Positions 23,184-32,126 of a stretch of 39,404 bases of DNA are shown here, in pieces. The translations under genes were made by a program, and so were the position numbers. The notes beneath the pieces are model-generated. The model searched no databases. It was not told the origin of the DNA and was given only the letters and a program-made list of their open reading frames with translations. This stretch comes from Chloroflexota bacterium (lineage in GTDB: Bacteria > Chloroflexota > Limnocylindria > P2-11E), in the NCBI GenBank assembly GCA_009692785.1, contig SHYN01000003.1, positions 1 through 39,404 on the forward strand, in the 5' to 3' direction. Each line of letters opens with the position of its first letter. Position 1 is the first letter of the stretch.

Positions 23184-24233
23184 TCAGTTGGCCCAGGCTG
23201 GACGGCTGTCGCCGTCAACGCCCTCACCGTGGGTGACCTTCCGCGGGGAGCGCGAGGCGCCGCCGGCGAGCGCCTCGCCGAGCTCCAGCGCCCAGAGATC
23301 GATCACGCCACCCTCTGAGCGGAGATAGGCGAGCCATTTCCCGTCGGGACTCAGAACGCCGTTCCACGACCGGCCGTCGCTCGTAAGCGTGACGTCGCGC
23401 CCTGTCGCAAGCTCCTGGGCGTGCACGTCGTTCCGATCGCCGCTGCGCAGCGTGTAGGCGAGCCAGCGTCCGTCGGCGGAAAAGGACGGTCGGTAGGCGT
23501 CGCCCGGGGCAACGGTCCGCAGCCGCTGCGGCGCGGTCCTCCCATCGACAGGCCAGAGCAGAAGCCCCGCGGTGTCGGTGTTGTACGACGTGACCGCGAT
23601 CGTCCTGCCGTCCGGCGACCACGAGGCGTCGGCGAGCTGAGCGCCGGTCGACAGGATCGTCACGGGCCGGCGGCCGGGTGTGGAGAGGTCGATGACCTCA
23701 AGGTCCGACGCACCGTCGCCATCGTCTTCCGTGAGCGCGAGCCGCTTCCCGTCCGGCGAAAGCGCGGGACCGAGATACCAGGACACGAGGTGCTGCCCGT
23801 TCTGCGCCCGCTGCCGGAGACCCTCCACGAGGACCTCCTCGGCGCCCCCGCCGGTCGGCTTGCGCACGATGCGGGTGAAGGCGAGCTCAGCCGGGACCGC
23901 ACGACCGTCAACGACGCGGGTTCCCGGCAGCGTCTCGACGCGGGCGAAGACGAGCGCCGTGCCGTCCGCCGACAGCGCGGGTTGGATCGACCGACCCTCC
24001 ACGGTGGCCGGGCGATACGCCCCATCGGCAACGACGTAGACGTCACCGCCAAGTGTGAAGGCGATGCGGCCCGGGAGCGCGACCTGGGTCGACACCGGCG
24101 TCGCCGGCTTGGCCGGGGTGGCGACCGCGGAGGTGCTGGCGAGTAGCAGAGGCAGCACCCGAGTGCCGAGCGCGCCATAGCCAACGATGAGGATCGCGGC
24201 GGCAGACCCGAAGATCAGTTCGCGGCCGCGCAC
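23184..24233 (-). CDS. TolB-like beta-propeller protein, membrane-anchored
   Basis: 349 residues. An N-terminal hydrophobic segment (LIFGSAAAILIVGYGALG) and an Ala/Pro/Thr linker precede a propeller built of PD40-type blades. The repeated blade motif is visible as ALSADGTALVFARV, ALSPDGKRLALTED, SWSPDGRTIAVTSY, SFSADGRWLAYTLR and VLSPDGKWLAYLRS, each with the S-x-DG-x-W/L-x-A/V-x-T pattern. This is the TolB/PD40 repeat family; such proteins bind peptides or glycans outside the membrane, but no TolA/Pal system is here. The start overlaps the kinase gene by 19 bases, so it ends the topA-femX-murE operon. Confidence 0.7.
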   Translation of the reverse strand: MRGRELIFGSAAAILIVGYGALGTRVLPLLLASTSAVATPAKPATPVSTQVALPGRIAFTLGGDVYVVADGAYRPATVEGRSIQPALSADGTALVFARVETLPGTRVVDGRAVPAELAFTRIVRKPTGGGAEEVLVEGLRQRAQNGQHLVSWYLGPALSPDGKRLALTEDDGDGASDLEVIDLSTPGRRPVTILSTGAQLADASWSPDGRTIAVTSYNTDTAGLLLWPVDGRTAPQRLRTVAPGDAYRPSFSADGRWLAYTLRSGDRNDVHAQELATGRDVTLTSDGRSWNGVLSPDGKWLAYLRSEGGVIDLWALELGEALAGGASRSPRKVTHGEGVDGDSRPAWAN

Positions 24234-24895
24234 AGTGCCTCCACCTGGAGCGCGACGCGCTCGAGAGCCACAGCAAGGTCCGGGCCGTTCACCACCTCGA
24301 GGTGGCCGCCGGCCGGCGCCTCGAAGGGCTGGGCCCGCATCCGCTCGTAGATCGTGCGATCGGCGTCCGAGTGGTCGTGCTGAGCGCGTTCCACCTGGCG
24401 CCGACCGAGCCGCTCGAGCGTCGCGGCCTCATCGGCGATGACCCGCAGCCAGATGAGCGGCACCCCACATCGCGCCGCGGTGGCCTCCGGCGCGAGGCGG
24501 CCTGCTGCGGTCAGGTGCGTCGCATCAAGGACGACCCGATGACGCTCACGGAGCAGCCCTTCGACGAGCGCGTCGAGACACGCGAAGACGGCGCTGTTCT
24601 CCGGTGGCGCATAGGAGGCAGCGACGAAGAGTCGGCGCCGGAGGTGATCACTAGCGACATGCGCCGCGCCGAGACGGGCGGCGAGGATCCGTGCCGAGTG
24701 GGTCTTCCCCGACCCGGGGAGACCGATGAGCGCAATGAGCGCCGGCGCACCCTGGGGGCCGTCGGGGGGCGCCCAGATCTCGGCCCGCAGCTGCCGCGCG
24801 AGATCCTCCCTCCGCTCCGCATAGTGGCGCGTCTGCGCCGCCACCCCGGCGCCGTTCGAGGCCCGGAACAGTCCGCCCGGCCGCTTGGCGCTCAC
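24215..24895 (-). CDS. P-loop kinase of the AAA_33/zeta-toxin-like type
   Basis: 226 residues. After a 45-residue leader the P-loop is ALIGLPGSGKTHSARILAARLG. HVASDHLRRRLF follows, with Asp/Arg in the position that binds the acceptor in this fold. VVLDATHLTAAGR is the Walker B-like block, and LIWLRVIADEAATLERLGRR has the lid. This matches predicted kinases related to polynucleotide kinase, gluconate kinase and zeta toxins (which phosphorylate UDP-GlcNAc). No antitoxin partner is visible, and the 4-base overlap with murE suggests a wall-related or housekeeping role; that link is inference. The substrate is unknown. Confidence 0.65.
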   Translation of the reverse strand: MSAKRPGGLFRASNGAGVAAQTRHYAERREDLARQLRAEIWAPPDGPQGAPALIALIGLPGSGKTHSARILAARLGAAHVASDHLRRRLFVAASYAPPENSAVFACLDALVEGLLRERHRVVLDATHLTAAGRLAPEATAARCGVPLIWLRVIADEAATLERLGRRQVERAQHDHSDADRTIYERMRAQPFEAPAGGHLEVVNGPDLAVALERVALQVEALCAAAN

Positions 24896-26397
24896 GACTT
24901 CGCGTGGCCGAGCGCGCGAAGAGCGTCGCGAGCGGTCGCCGCCTCGTCATAGGGCCTCGCCACCTCGCCCGTGATGATCGAGCGCTCATGGCCCTTGCCA
25001 GCGAGCAGCACCGTGTCGCCCGCCTTGGCCTGTCCGATGGCGGACGTCACCGCCGCCACCCGGTCGCCGATGACGAGATAGTCCGTTCCGAGGCGCTTCC
25101 CCGCTTCGCGAGCGCCCGCCGCGATCTCCGCGAGGATGACCTTGGGATCCTCGAGCCGCGGGTCCTCCTCGGTGATGATGAAGAGATCGGCGTGACGCCC
25201 CGCGGCCTGCGCGAGAAGCGGTCGCTTCGCGCGGTCCCGCTCGCCGGCGCTGCCGAAGACCGCGATGAGCCTGCCGGGGGTCAGGGGTCGAAGGAGCGCA
25301 AGCACATTGCCGAGCGCCTCGGGCGTGTGCGCGTAATCGACGATGACAGTGAACGGCTGGCCCTCGGCCACGCGTTCCATGCGCCCGCGGACCGCTCGCG
25401 CCCGCTCCAGTGCCGTTCGCGCGTGAGCGAGGGTCGCCCCGGTCGCGAGCCCCGTCGCGGCGGCAGCGAGCGCGTTGGCGATGTTGAAGCGACCCACGAG
25501 CGGCAGAAAGAACTCGATCCTCTCACTGCCGGTGGCGATCTGGATCCGCGAGCCTTTGGCATCCGCGCTCAACACCGTGCCCTGCACGTCCGCGAGCGCG
25601 TTGAGCCCGTAGGTGATGACGCGCGCGCCGGCCACGCGATCGGCGAGGTAGCGCCAGTGCGGGTCATCCGCATTCAGCACCGCTGCCTTCGCGACGCCTT
25701 TTGCCGGGCCATCGGCAAGCGCCTCGAACAGCAACCCCTTTGCTTCGAGATACCGCTGCAGCGTGCCGTGAAAGTCGAGGTGCTCGGGCGAAAGGTTGGT
25801 GAAGACCGCCACGTCCACCCAGGTGCCACGCAGTTTCTGCAGCGCGAGCGCATGCGAGGTTGCCTCGAGGACCGCCCAGGTGCCACCGGCGACGAGCAGC
25901 TCAGCGCAGAACTCCTGCACCTCGACCGCCTCCTGGGTGCTCTGGCGGGAATCGTTCGACCAGCTCTGCCCGGCGCTCTTGAAATCGACGGTCGTGGCGT
26001 AGCCGGTCGTCTCACCCGCGGCCTCTAGCACATCGGAGATCAGGTGAGTGGTCGTGGTCTTGCCGTCGGTGCCGGTCACGCCGACGACGCGGAGCCGCGC
26101 CGTCGGGTGATCGTAGAGCTCTGCCGCGAGATCCGCGAGACTTGCGCGAGCGTCCTCGGTCACCGCAACGGGCGCGGAGAGGCCCCCGAGCTCGCCCTCC
26201 GCGACGACGGCGACGGCACCACGCGCCACCGCGTCTGCCGCGAACTGCGCGCCGTCGCGGTGGAATCCCGGGATCGCGACGAAGAGCGACCCCGCTCCCG
26301 CCTTGCGCGAGTCGTAGACGATCCGCGCGACCTCGAGATCGGCGGCGCCCGCCGGCGCGGCGAGGCCGCAGGCTCCCAGGAGCGGGCCGAGCCTCAC
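24892..26397 (-). CDS. murE: UDP-MurNAc-tripeptide synthetase MurE
   Basis: 501 residues. N-terminal MurE domain with VYDSRKAGAGSLFVAIPG; P-loop VVGVTGTDGKTTTTHLI; EATSHALALQKLRG; FTNLSPEHLDFHGT with the Lys-carbamate region; IVDYAHTPEAL; VFGSAGERDRAKRP. The side-chain-selecting motif is EEDPRLEDP in place of the DNPR seen in meso-DAP enzymes, and the later GKGHE is kept. The altered motif points away from meso-DAP toward Lys or Orn, though this is not proof. It adds the third residue of the peptidoglycan stem in the cytoplasm. Overlaps femX upstream (26394-26397) and the kinase gene downstream by 4 bases each. Confidence 0.92.
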   Translation of the reverse strand: MRLGPLLGACGLAAPAGAADLEVARIVYDSRKAGAGSLFVAIPGFHRDGAQFAADAVARGAVAVVAEGELGGLSAPVAVTEDARASLADLAAELYDHPTARLRVVGVTGTDGKTTTTHLISDVLEAAGETTGYATTVDFKSAGQSWSNDSRQSTQEAVEVQEFCAELLVAGGTWAVLEATSHALALQKLRGTWVDVAVFTNLSPEHLDFHGTLQRYLEAKGLLFEALADGPAKGVAKAAVLNADDPHWRYLADRVAGARVITYGLNALADVQGTVLSADAKGSRIQIATGSERIEFFLPLVGRFNIANALAAAATGLATGATLAHARTALERARAVRGRMERVAEGQPFTVIVDYAHTPEALGNVLALLRPLTPGRLIAVFGSAGERDRAKRPLLAQAAGRHADLFIITEEDPRLEDPKVILAEIAAGAREAGKRLGTDYLVIGDRVAAVTSAIGQAKAGDTVLLAGKGHERSIITGEVARPYDEAATARDALRALGHAKS

Positions 26398-27413
26398 CGC
26401 TGGCCCGGTCCGCCACGCAGCTGCAGTGCCCGGGTGTAGATCGGCGCGATGGTCCGGTAGGCCCGGTAGGCGAGCGCGCTAGGGGCAACGTCGTGCGCCC
26501 CCGCGAAGCGGAGGTACCGCCCGCCGAACCCTTTCTTGAACAGCGCCGGCCCGTGCATCGGATCGTCGGGCCGCGACGGCTCCAACGGCACGCCACCAAG
26601 GTCGTAGCGGGTGGCGCCGCGGCGCCGAGCGGCGAGGATGCACTCCCATTGAAGAGCGTAGGCAGCGAGCGCCCGCCGACCCGCATCGCTCGTCGCACCG
26701 TACATATAGAGGTCGCGGTCGCCGCAGTGCCAGATCATCGCCGCCGCGACCGCCTGGCCATCCACCTCCGCGAAACGCAGAGTCGCTAGCCCCGCCTCGA
26801 TGAGGGTGGACCAGACGAGGCGGTAGTAGGCCCAGGTCCGCGTGATGAATCCCGCCCGCGCGCCGGTGCCCGCGTAGAGCACATGGAACGACCGGAGATC
26901 CGCGTCGCCCCGCGCGACCCGAATGGACACGCCGCGCTTCGCCTCCTGCCGAATGCTCCATCGCGTGTCCTTGTCGCATCCCGCGAGCAACGCGTCCTCG
27001 GACAGGGCGAGGTCGAGCTCGAGGGTCGCGAGCACCGGCTGCACATCCGGCGCGCGCCGGAAGCCCGCGGCGGCGAAGGCGGGAGCGGCCACCTCGGGCG
27101 CCACCTCCGGATCGACCTTCAGGAACAGCGCGCCGCGTTCGCGCGCGAGCGCGGCAAGGGCCACGAGCGCCGCCGCGAGCCCCCCGGAGGGATCGCCGGT
27201 GGCAAGGACCGGTCCGCGCGGGACGTAGGCCATCGCTTGCCCGAGGACCGTGCGCCAGAGCACGAGCGCCACCGGTAGCGGATCGCCGAACCGCACGTAT
27301 TCGGCGCGCCACCCCTGCGCCTCGCGGATCGTCCCCCAGGCGCTCGATTGCAGCACGTGCCCGCGCGCGGCGCGGACGGCGACCTCATCCCAGCCAGATG
27401 GTGCGGCCGTCAC
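26394..27413 (-). CDS. FemA/FemX-type peptidoglycan bridge aminoacyltransferase (copy 1)
   Basis: 339 residues. It matches the FemABX family across its length: HVLQSSAWGTIREAQGWRAEYV at the start, MAYVPRGPVLATGD, LFLKVDPEV, CDKDTRWSIRQEAKRGVSI, FITRTWAYYRLVWSTLI, and the second GNAT-like half with AAAMIWHCGDRDLYMYGATS. It ends with the DLGGVPLEP and LFKKGFGGRY block. These enzymes use aminoacyl-tRNA to build interpeptide bridges on lipid II. Which amino acid is added cannot be read. The start is GTG 27413 with GAAGG 8 bases upstream. Its stop overlaps the murE start, and copy 2 lies 40 bases upstream. Confidence 0.85.
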   Translation of the reverse strand: MTAAPSGWDEVAVRAARGHVLQSSAWGTIREAQGWRAEYVRFGDPLPVALVLWRTVLGQAMAYVPRGPVLATGDPSGGLAAALVALAALARERGALFLKVDPEVAPEVAAPAFAAAGFRRAPDVQPVLATLELDLALSEDALLAGCDKDTRWSIRQEAKRGVSIRVARGDADLRSFHVLYAGTGARAGFITRTWAYYRLVWSTLIEAGLATLRFAEVDGQAVAAAMIWHCGDRDLYMYGATSDAGRRALAAYALQWECILAARRRGATRYDLGGVPLEPSRPDDPMHGPALFKKGFGGRYLRFAGAHDVAPSALAYRAYRTIAPIYTRALQLRGGPGQR

Positions 27414-27453
27414 TCCGTTGCCTTCACGCCGACGACGGCGCGGCGCGCCCGCA

Positions 27454-28449
27454 TCACGCGAGTGCGGTCCTCGCGAGGCGGTGCCGTCCCAGCATGCGCC
27501 AGATCGGCCAGAGCAACGGCGTCACCGGCGCCTCGAGCATTCCGACCCAGGTCGCCATCTCGCCGCCAAAGCCTCGCTTGAAGCGCTCCACTCCGGCCAG
27601 GCTGCCGTCCTCGTCGAGGCCCCACATGTCGTAGCGCCGGACGCCGAGCGCGCGCAGGCGGAGCAGTGCCCGCCACTTGAGCAGATGGAACGGCCGATGC
27701 TCGGGCGCGACCCCGCTCCAGCCGCCGTAGAGCTCCCAGGCGCGGTCTCCGAAACGGACGACGAGCAGGGCACCCGCGTCCACGCCATCGACCGTGGCGA
27801 AGAAGAGGTGCAATCGGTCGCCGAAGATCGCACGCAGCGCGCGGAAGTAGGCGGCATCGTGGACCGCAAAGGCATCGCGCGCGGCCACGCGGCGCAAGAC
27901 CCGAACGAAGCGCTCGATATCGTCCGACTCAAGGGTCACCACGCCGGCGCGCTCCGCCTTGTGGATGTACTGACGGGTCTTCTTGGCCATCGCCGCCAGA
28001 AGCTCGCGGGGCTCGGCGGTCAGGCCGATCAGGAGGGTCCGCCGCGGCTGGATGTAGACCGGCGATCGGGCCGCCCCGCTCTGGCTCACCCCGTCGAGCG
28101 TCGCCGCGTCCTCGGGCGCCTCGGGGTCGGCGAGCAGGCAGACCGCGCGCTCGCGGCCGAGCGCCTTCCGCAGCGCCGCGAGCGCGGGCCCGAGCGACGC
28201 CGGCGCGACAAGCGGGCCGCGCGGCACGTACGCGAGGGTGAGCCCGAGCGGGAGCCGGCGCACGAGGACCTGAGCGAGCCCGACGGTGTGGTCGCCCTCG
28301 CGAAGGAGATAGCGCTGGCATTCCCACCCGGCCGCCGCCTTGATCGTGGCCCAACCGGCGGTCTGAAGGAGATGCGGTTCGTCGGCGAGCGCGACGAGCT
28401 CGTCCCAGCGTGCCACCTCGGTGGCGCTCGCGAGGACGGCGATCGTCAG
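27454..28449 (-). CDS. FemA/FemX-type peptidoglycan bridge aminoacyltransferase (copy 2)
   Basis: About 331 residues if it begins at a CTG at 28449, 320 from the GTG at 28416. Family blocks: PHLLQTAGWATIKAAAGWEC, LAYVPRGPLVAP, AMAKKTRQYIHKAERAGVV, YFRALRAIFGDRLHLFFATV, ELYGGWSGVAPEHRPFHLLKW, YDMWGLDEDGSL and RFKRGFGGEM. It is a diverged paralogue of copy 1, so the two may add successive bridge residues. The 11 codons before the GTG read TIAVLASATEV, which looks like a FemX N-terminus (MTIxVL...), and GGGGAG lies 5 bases before the CTG. That start would overlap the topA stop (CTGA). The CTG is a reasoned guess. Confidence 0.8.
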   Translation of the reverse strand: MTIAVLASATEVARWDELVALADEPHLLQTAGWATIKAAAGWECQRYLLREGDHTVGLAQVLVRRLPLGLTLAYVPRGPLVAPASLGPALAALRKALGRERAVCLLADPEAPEDAATLDGVSQSGAARSPVYIQPRRTLLIGLTAEPRELLAAMAKKTRQYIHKAERAGVVTLESDDIERFVRVLRRVAARDAFAVHDAAYFRALRAIFGDRLHLFFATVDGVDAGALLVVRFGDRAWELYGGWSGVAPEHRPFHLLKWRALLRLRALGVRRYDMWGLDEDGSLAGVERFKRGFGGEMATWVGMLEAPVTPLLWPIWRMLGRHRLARTALA

Positions 28450-30755
28450 GAGGGCTCCCCTGCGGCCACCGCCGCCGGCTGACGTGCCCGGCCCGAGGCC
28501 CGGGTCACCCTTGGCGCCTTGGGCTCCCTGGGCGCTTTGGGTTCCTCTGGCTCAAGCGTCCGCTGCGTATGCGTGCACTCCGGGTACCGCTCGCAGCCGT
28601 AGAAGAAGGATCGGAACTTGCCCTTCCGCTGGACCAGGAAGCCCTCACCGCAGGTGGGACACCGCACTTCGGTCCGATTGACCGTCTTCTTGATGTACTT
28701 GCAGGCCGGATAGCCGGTGCAGCCGATGAATGGGCCGTACCGACCTGTGCGTCGCGCGACCGGCTTGCCACATTCCAGGCAGACCTCGCCCTCGATGATC
28801 TCCGGGCCGGCGGGCTCGCCCTCGAGTGGACCGGAGTAGTCGCATGAGCCTTCAGCCGCGGGCTGCCCCTTCTTGCCCTTGATGAATCCGGTGCATGAAT
28901 AGAACCGACCGAACTTCCCAAGCTTGATGATCAGCGGCTTGGCACAGACCGGGCACGTCTTGTCGGTCTTCTCTTCGGTGACGTCCGACTTCTTGACCGT
29001 CTTCGCCTTGATGGCGAGCAGCGCCTTAAAGGGCTCGTAGAAATCGCGAACCACCGGCGCCCAGGCGGCTTCGCCTTCGGCGATCCGATCGAGGTCGAGC
29101 TCCATGCGAGCGGTGAAGCCGGGATCCACGATGTCGGGAAAGTGGGCCTTGAGCACGTCGGTGACGACGCAGCCCATGTCGGTCGGAATGAGCGCGCGAC
29201 CTTCTTTCGTCACGTACTTCGCCGTGAGCGTGGAGATCGTCGGCGCGTACGTGGACGGCCGCCCGATCCCGAACTCCTCGAGCGCCTTCACGAGCGACGC
29301 TTCGGTGAACCGGCCGGGAGGCTGGGTGAAATGCTGGTGCTCGGCAAGGCTCTGGAGTGTGAGCCGCTCGCCCTGGGCGAGATCAGGCAGCGGATCGACC
29401 TGCTGCTCGGGCTCGTCAGTGGCTTCGCTGTAGACCCTGAGATACCCATCGAAGAGGAGCCTCCGACCGGTCGCCCGCAGCACGTAGAGGTCGGCGGCGA
29501 CATCAGCCCGCGTGCCCTCGTACCGAGCCGGCGGCATCTGCGACGCGACCATCCGCTGCCAGATGAGGGTGTAGAGACGCAGCTGGTCAGGCTTCAGATA
29601 CGGCGCGATCCGCGCCGGCGATCGCGAGAGGTCCGTGGGACGGATCGCCTCGTGCGCCTCCTGTGCGCCCTTGCTCTTCGTCTTGAAGTGCCGCGGCTTG
29701 TCGAGCGCGTAACGCTCTCCGAACTCGGCGAGGATCACCTCGCGCGTCTGCTTCAAGGCACCCTCGGCAACGTGGAGCGAGTCGGTTCGCATGTAGGTGA
29801 TGAGTCCGACGGTCCCCTCGGCCACGGCGATGCCTTCGTAGAGCTGCTGCGCGAGGACCATCGTCCGGCGCAGCGTGTAGCCGAGCTTCCGCGAGGCGTC
29901 CTGCTGCAGCGTCGAGGTCGTGAAGGGCGCGGCGGCGTTCCGGGAGGACTCGCGCTTCTCAACGCTCTGCACGGTGTAGGTCGCGTCCTGCAGGGCGGCG
30001 CGGTGCTCCGCGGCCTCGGTGGCCGAGCCGATGGCGAGCTTCTTGCCCTTGTGCTGCACGACCTCGGCGGCAAAGGCCTCGCCGTCGTGGTTGGCGAGGA
30101 CCGCGTCCAGGCTCCAGTACTCCAGCGGCGTGAAGGCTTTGATCTCCCGTTCGCGATCGACGATGATCCGGAGCGCCACCGACTGGACCCGGCCGGCCGA
30201 CAGGCCGAACGCGATCTTGCTCCAGAGGAACGGCGAGAGCTTGTAGCCGACCAGACGGTCGACGACCCGTCGCGCCTGCTGCGCGCTCACGAGGTTCTGG
30301 TCGATCTCGCGAGGATGCTTGAAGGCATCCGCGATCGCCTCGGCCGTGATCTCGTGGAAGGTCACTCGCTGGAACTTCTCCTCGGGCGCCTCGAGGAGTC
30401 GCGCGACGTGCCAGGCGATCGCCTCTCCCTCGCGGTCGAGGTCCGAGGCGAGCCAGATCGTTCCCGCGTCCGCTGCTTCCCTTTTTAGGAGCGCGACGGT
30501 CTTCCGGGAGTCCTCCGGGACCTCGTAGAAGGGGACGAACGTCTCCTCATCGACACCGAGTTTGGACTTTGGCAGGTCCGCAATGTGGCCGAACGAGGCC
30601 TCCACCCGAAAGCCGGGGCCGAGCATCCGGCCGAGGGTCCTGGCCTTCGTGGGGGATTCGACAATGACGAGATCGGGCCCGGTTCCAGCCCGTTTCTTCA
30701 CGGTCCGGCGGGCGGGGCGCTTCTTTTTGGGCCCTACCGAGGTCTCGACGGTCAA
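28446..30755 (-). CDS. topA: DNA topoisomerase I
   Basis: 769 residues from a TTG at 30755 (start LTVETSVGPKKKRPARR; AAAGGG about 8 bases upstream). The Toprim domain begins DLVIVESPTKARTLGRML with the catalytic Glu, followed by LASDLDREGEAIAWHV (DxDxE metal site). The active-site Tyr is in GLITYMRTDSLHVAEGAL. ADDLxR-type blocks include FGIGRPSTYAPTISTL. The C-terminus carries three topoisomerase zinc ribbons, CPVCAKPL...C, CLECGKPV...C and CPTCGEGF...C. It relaxes negative supercoils. The open frame continues 57 codons upstream but is unlike TopA and crosses the promoter. The downstream femX, femX, murE, kinase and TolB-like genes probably share its transcript. Confidence 0.94.
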   Translation of the reverse strand: MTVETSVGPKKKRPARRTVKKRAGTGPDLVIVESPTKARTLGRMLGPGFRVEASFGHIADLPKSKLGVDEETFVPFYEVPEDSRKTVALLKREAADAGTIWLASDLDREGEAIAWHVARLLEAPEEKFQRVTFHEITAEAIADAFKHPREIDQNLVSAQQARRVVDRLVGYKLSPFLWSKIAFGLSAGRVQSVALRIIVDREREIKAFTPLEYWSLDAVLANHDGEAFAAEVVQHKGKKLAIGSATEAAEHRAALQDATYTVQSVEKRESSRNAAAPFTTSTLQQDASRKLGYTLRRTMVLAQQLYEGIAVAEGTVGLITYMRTDSLHVAEGALKQTREVILAEFGERYALDKPRHFKTKSKGAQEAHEAIRPTDLSRSPARIAPYLKPDQLRLYTLIWQRMVASQMPPARYEGTRADVAADLYVLRATGRRLLFDGYLRVYSEATDEPEQQVDPLPDLAQGERLTLQSLAEHQHFTQPPGRFTEASLVKALEEFGIGRPSTYAPTISTLTAKYVTKEGRALIPTDMGCVVTDVLKAHFPDIVDPGFTARMELDLDRIAEGEAAWAPVVRDFYEPFKALLAIKAKTVKKSDVTEEKTDKTCPVCAKPLIIKLGKFGRFYSCTGFIKGKKGQPAAEGSCDYSGPLEGEPAGPEIIEGEVCLECGKPVARRTGRYGPFIGCTGYPACKYIKKTVNRTEVRCPTCGEGFLVQRKGKFRSFFYGCERYPECTHTQRTLEPEEPKAPREPKAPRVTRASGRARQPAAVAAGEPS

Positions 30756-30805
30756 ATTGCACCCTTTCGGCGCGTGCGATCGGGCCCCTGTCGGAGACTG
30801 GCCTC

Positions 30806-30820
30806 GTAGACACTCTACCA
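30806..30820 (-). promoter_or_regulatory. Candidate topA operon promoter with small palindrome
   Basis: On the reverse strand TGGTAGAGT (30820-30812) is an extended -10. It overlaps the inverted repeat GTAGA-CAC-TCTAC (30806-30818). It lies about 55 bases before the TTG start. The rest of the 206-base manC-topA gap holds GC-rich hairpins (for example around 30860-30940) without U-tracts, and no gene. Confidence 0.35.
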
Positions 30821-30961
30821 ATGACGTCGAGACGCCTTTGATCAGCCCGGTCCAGCCGGCACCCCTGGGGCCGGAATCGTTGCCCGGCACAAGGGGTGGA
30901 CCCGCCCCGCGGATGTTGCCCCCCACGGGGCCGCCGGGACAGGCCGGGCAAAGCCACTGGA

Positions 30962-32032
30962 CTAAAGGAGGTCGGGCCGCTCCTCCCGCCGCAGGCGGTC
31001 CACGACCGTCCTGACCTCCTCGGCGCGGTCCCTGGTGGTGATGAGGAGGACGTCCGCGGTGTCCACCACGATCAGATCGGAAACCCCGATGAGGGCTACG
31101 GCCTTGCCGGGGGCCCAGACGAAGTTACCGGGGGCTTCGACCGCGTACTGCTCGGCCTGGGCCCAGCTCCCGGACGAGGCCACGACGTCGGCGAGGCGAG
31201 ACCAGGAGCCGATGTCCTCCCACCCGATATCCGCCGGCACGACCGCGCGGTCCGTGGCCTTCTCGACGATGCCGTAGTCGATCGTCGTGCGGTCGGTCTG
31301 CTCCCAGACCTCGCTCAGAACGGTCTCGTAGCGCTCGCTACCGGCCGCCGCCCCGAGGAGGTCGAGCGCCGCTGCGGTCTTCGGCAGGAATTGCCGATAG
31401 AGCGCAAGGATGGTGGCGACGCGCCAGACGAAGATGCCGGCATTCCAGTAGTGGCCGCCGGCGGCGATCATCCGTTCGGCCTCGGGCACGGCCGGCTTCT
31501 CGATGAACCGGAGGACCTCGCGGACCGGAACGGGAGCATCGACGGCGAGGACGGCGCCGGCATGGATGTAGCCGAGGCCGCCGTCCGCCCGGGTCGGCTC
31601 GATGCCGAGCGTCACGAGGCGCCCCTGCTCCGCGGCGGCGGTCGCGGCGATGAGCACGCTGCGGAAGGCATCGCGCTTCTGGATGAGGTGGTCCGCTGGA
31701 AGCACCGCGACGACGGCCTCCGGGTCAAAGCCATGGAGCACGGCCATCGCGAGGCCGATCGCCGCCGCGTTTCCGCGCGGGTACGGCTCGATGACAAGGT
31801 GATCCGCACGGAGCTCGGGCAGCTGCTCGTGGATGAGCGCGCGATGCTCCGGTGGCGCGACCACAAAGATCCGCTCGTTCGGGATGAAGTCCGCCACGCG
31901 ATCGACGGTTTCCTGGAGCATCGTCCGGCTTCCGGTGAGCTCGAGGAACTGCTTGGGCCTCCCCTGCCGCGAGAGCGGCCAGAGCCGCGTTCCCGCGCCG
32001 CCGGAGAGCACAAGCGCGTAGAGCCGGGGCAT
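30962..32032 (-). CDS. manC: Mannose-1-phosphate guanylyltransferase
   Basis: 356 residues. The nucleotide-binding start is ALVLSGGAGTRLWPLSRQGRPKQFL, which defines the GDP-mannose pyrophosphorylase family (GGxGTRLWP-SR-x-PKQF). Further blocks are IEPYPRGNAAAIGLAM (EPxxRNT-like), AVLPADHLI, FIEKPAVPEA, YYWNAGIF-like HYWNAGIFVWRV, TIDYGIVEKA and DIGWEDIGSWSRL. There is no C-terminal isomerase domain, so it only makes GDP-mannose from mannose-1-phosphate and GTP. The product would feed glycan, lipid or protein mannosylation. It stands alone between trpS (94 bases upstream, same strand) and topA, so it may be in either transcript. Confidence 0.92.
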   Translation of the reverse strand: MPRLYALVLSGGAGTRLWPLSRQGRPKQFLELTGSRTMLQETVDRVADFIPNERIFVVAPPEHRALIHEQLPELRADHLVIEPYPRGNAAAIGLAMAVLHGFDPEAVVAVLPADHLIQKRDAFRSVLIAATAAAEQGRLVTLGIEPTRADGGLGYIHAGAVLAVDAPVPVREVLRFIEKPAVPEAERMIAAGGHYWNAGIFVWRVATILALYRQFLPKTAAALDLLGAAAGSERYETVLSEVWEQTDRTTIDYGIVEKATDRAVVPADIGWEDIGSWSRLADVVASSGSWAQAEQYAVEAPGNFVWAPGKAVALIGVSDLIVVDTADVLLITTRDRAEEVRTVVDRLRREERPDLL

Positions 32033-32126
32033 GCCTACTCAAGCACCCGGCTGCGCCGGTGTGCCACGCTCGGGGCTGGTTGACTCGCTCGCCACCGCGC
32101 TGGCGCAGCTCCTTGCTCGCATCTCG

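Noticed and set aside
30756-30926. N-terminal extension of topA by 57 residues
   Set aside because: Unlike any TopA N-terminus; the TTG at 30755 has a Shine-Dalgarno and the promoter-like site lies inside the extension.
30850-30960. manC intrinsic terminator or structured RNA
   Set aside because: Several GC-rich hairpins can be drawn, but none has a U-tract or a recognisable conserved RNA pattern.
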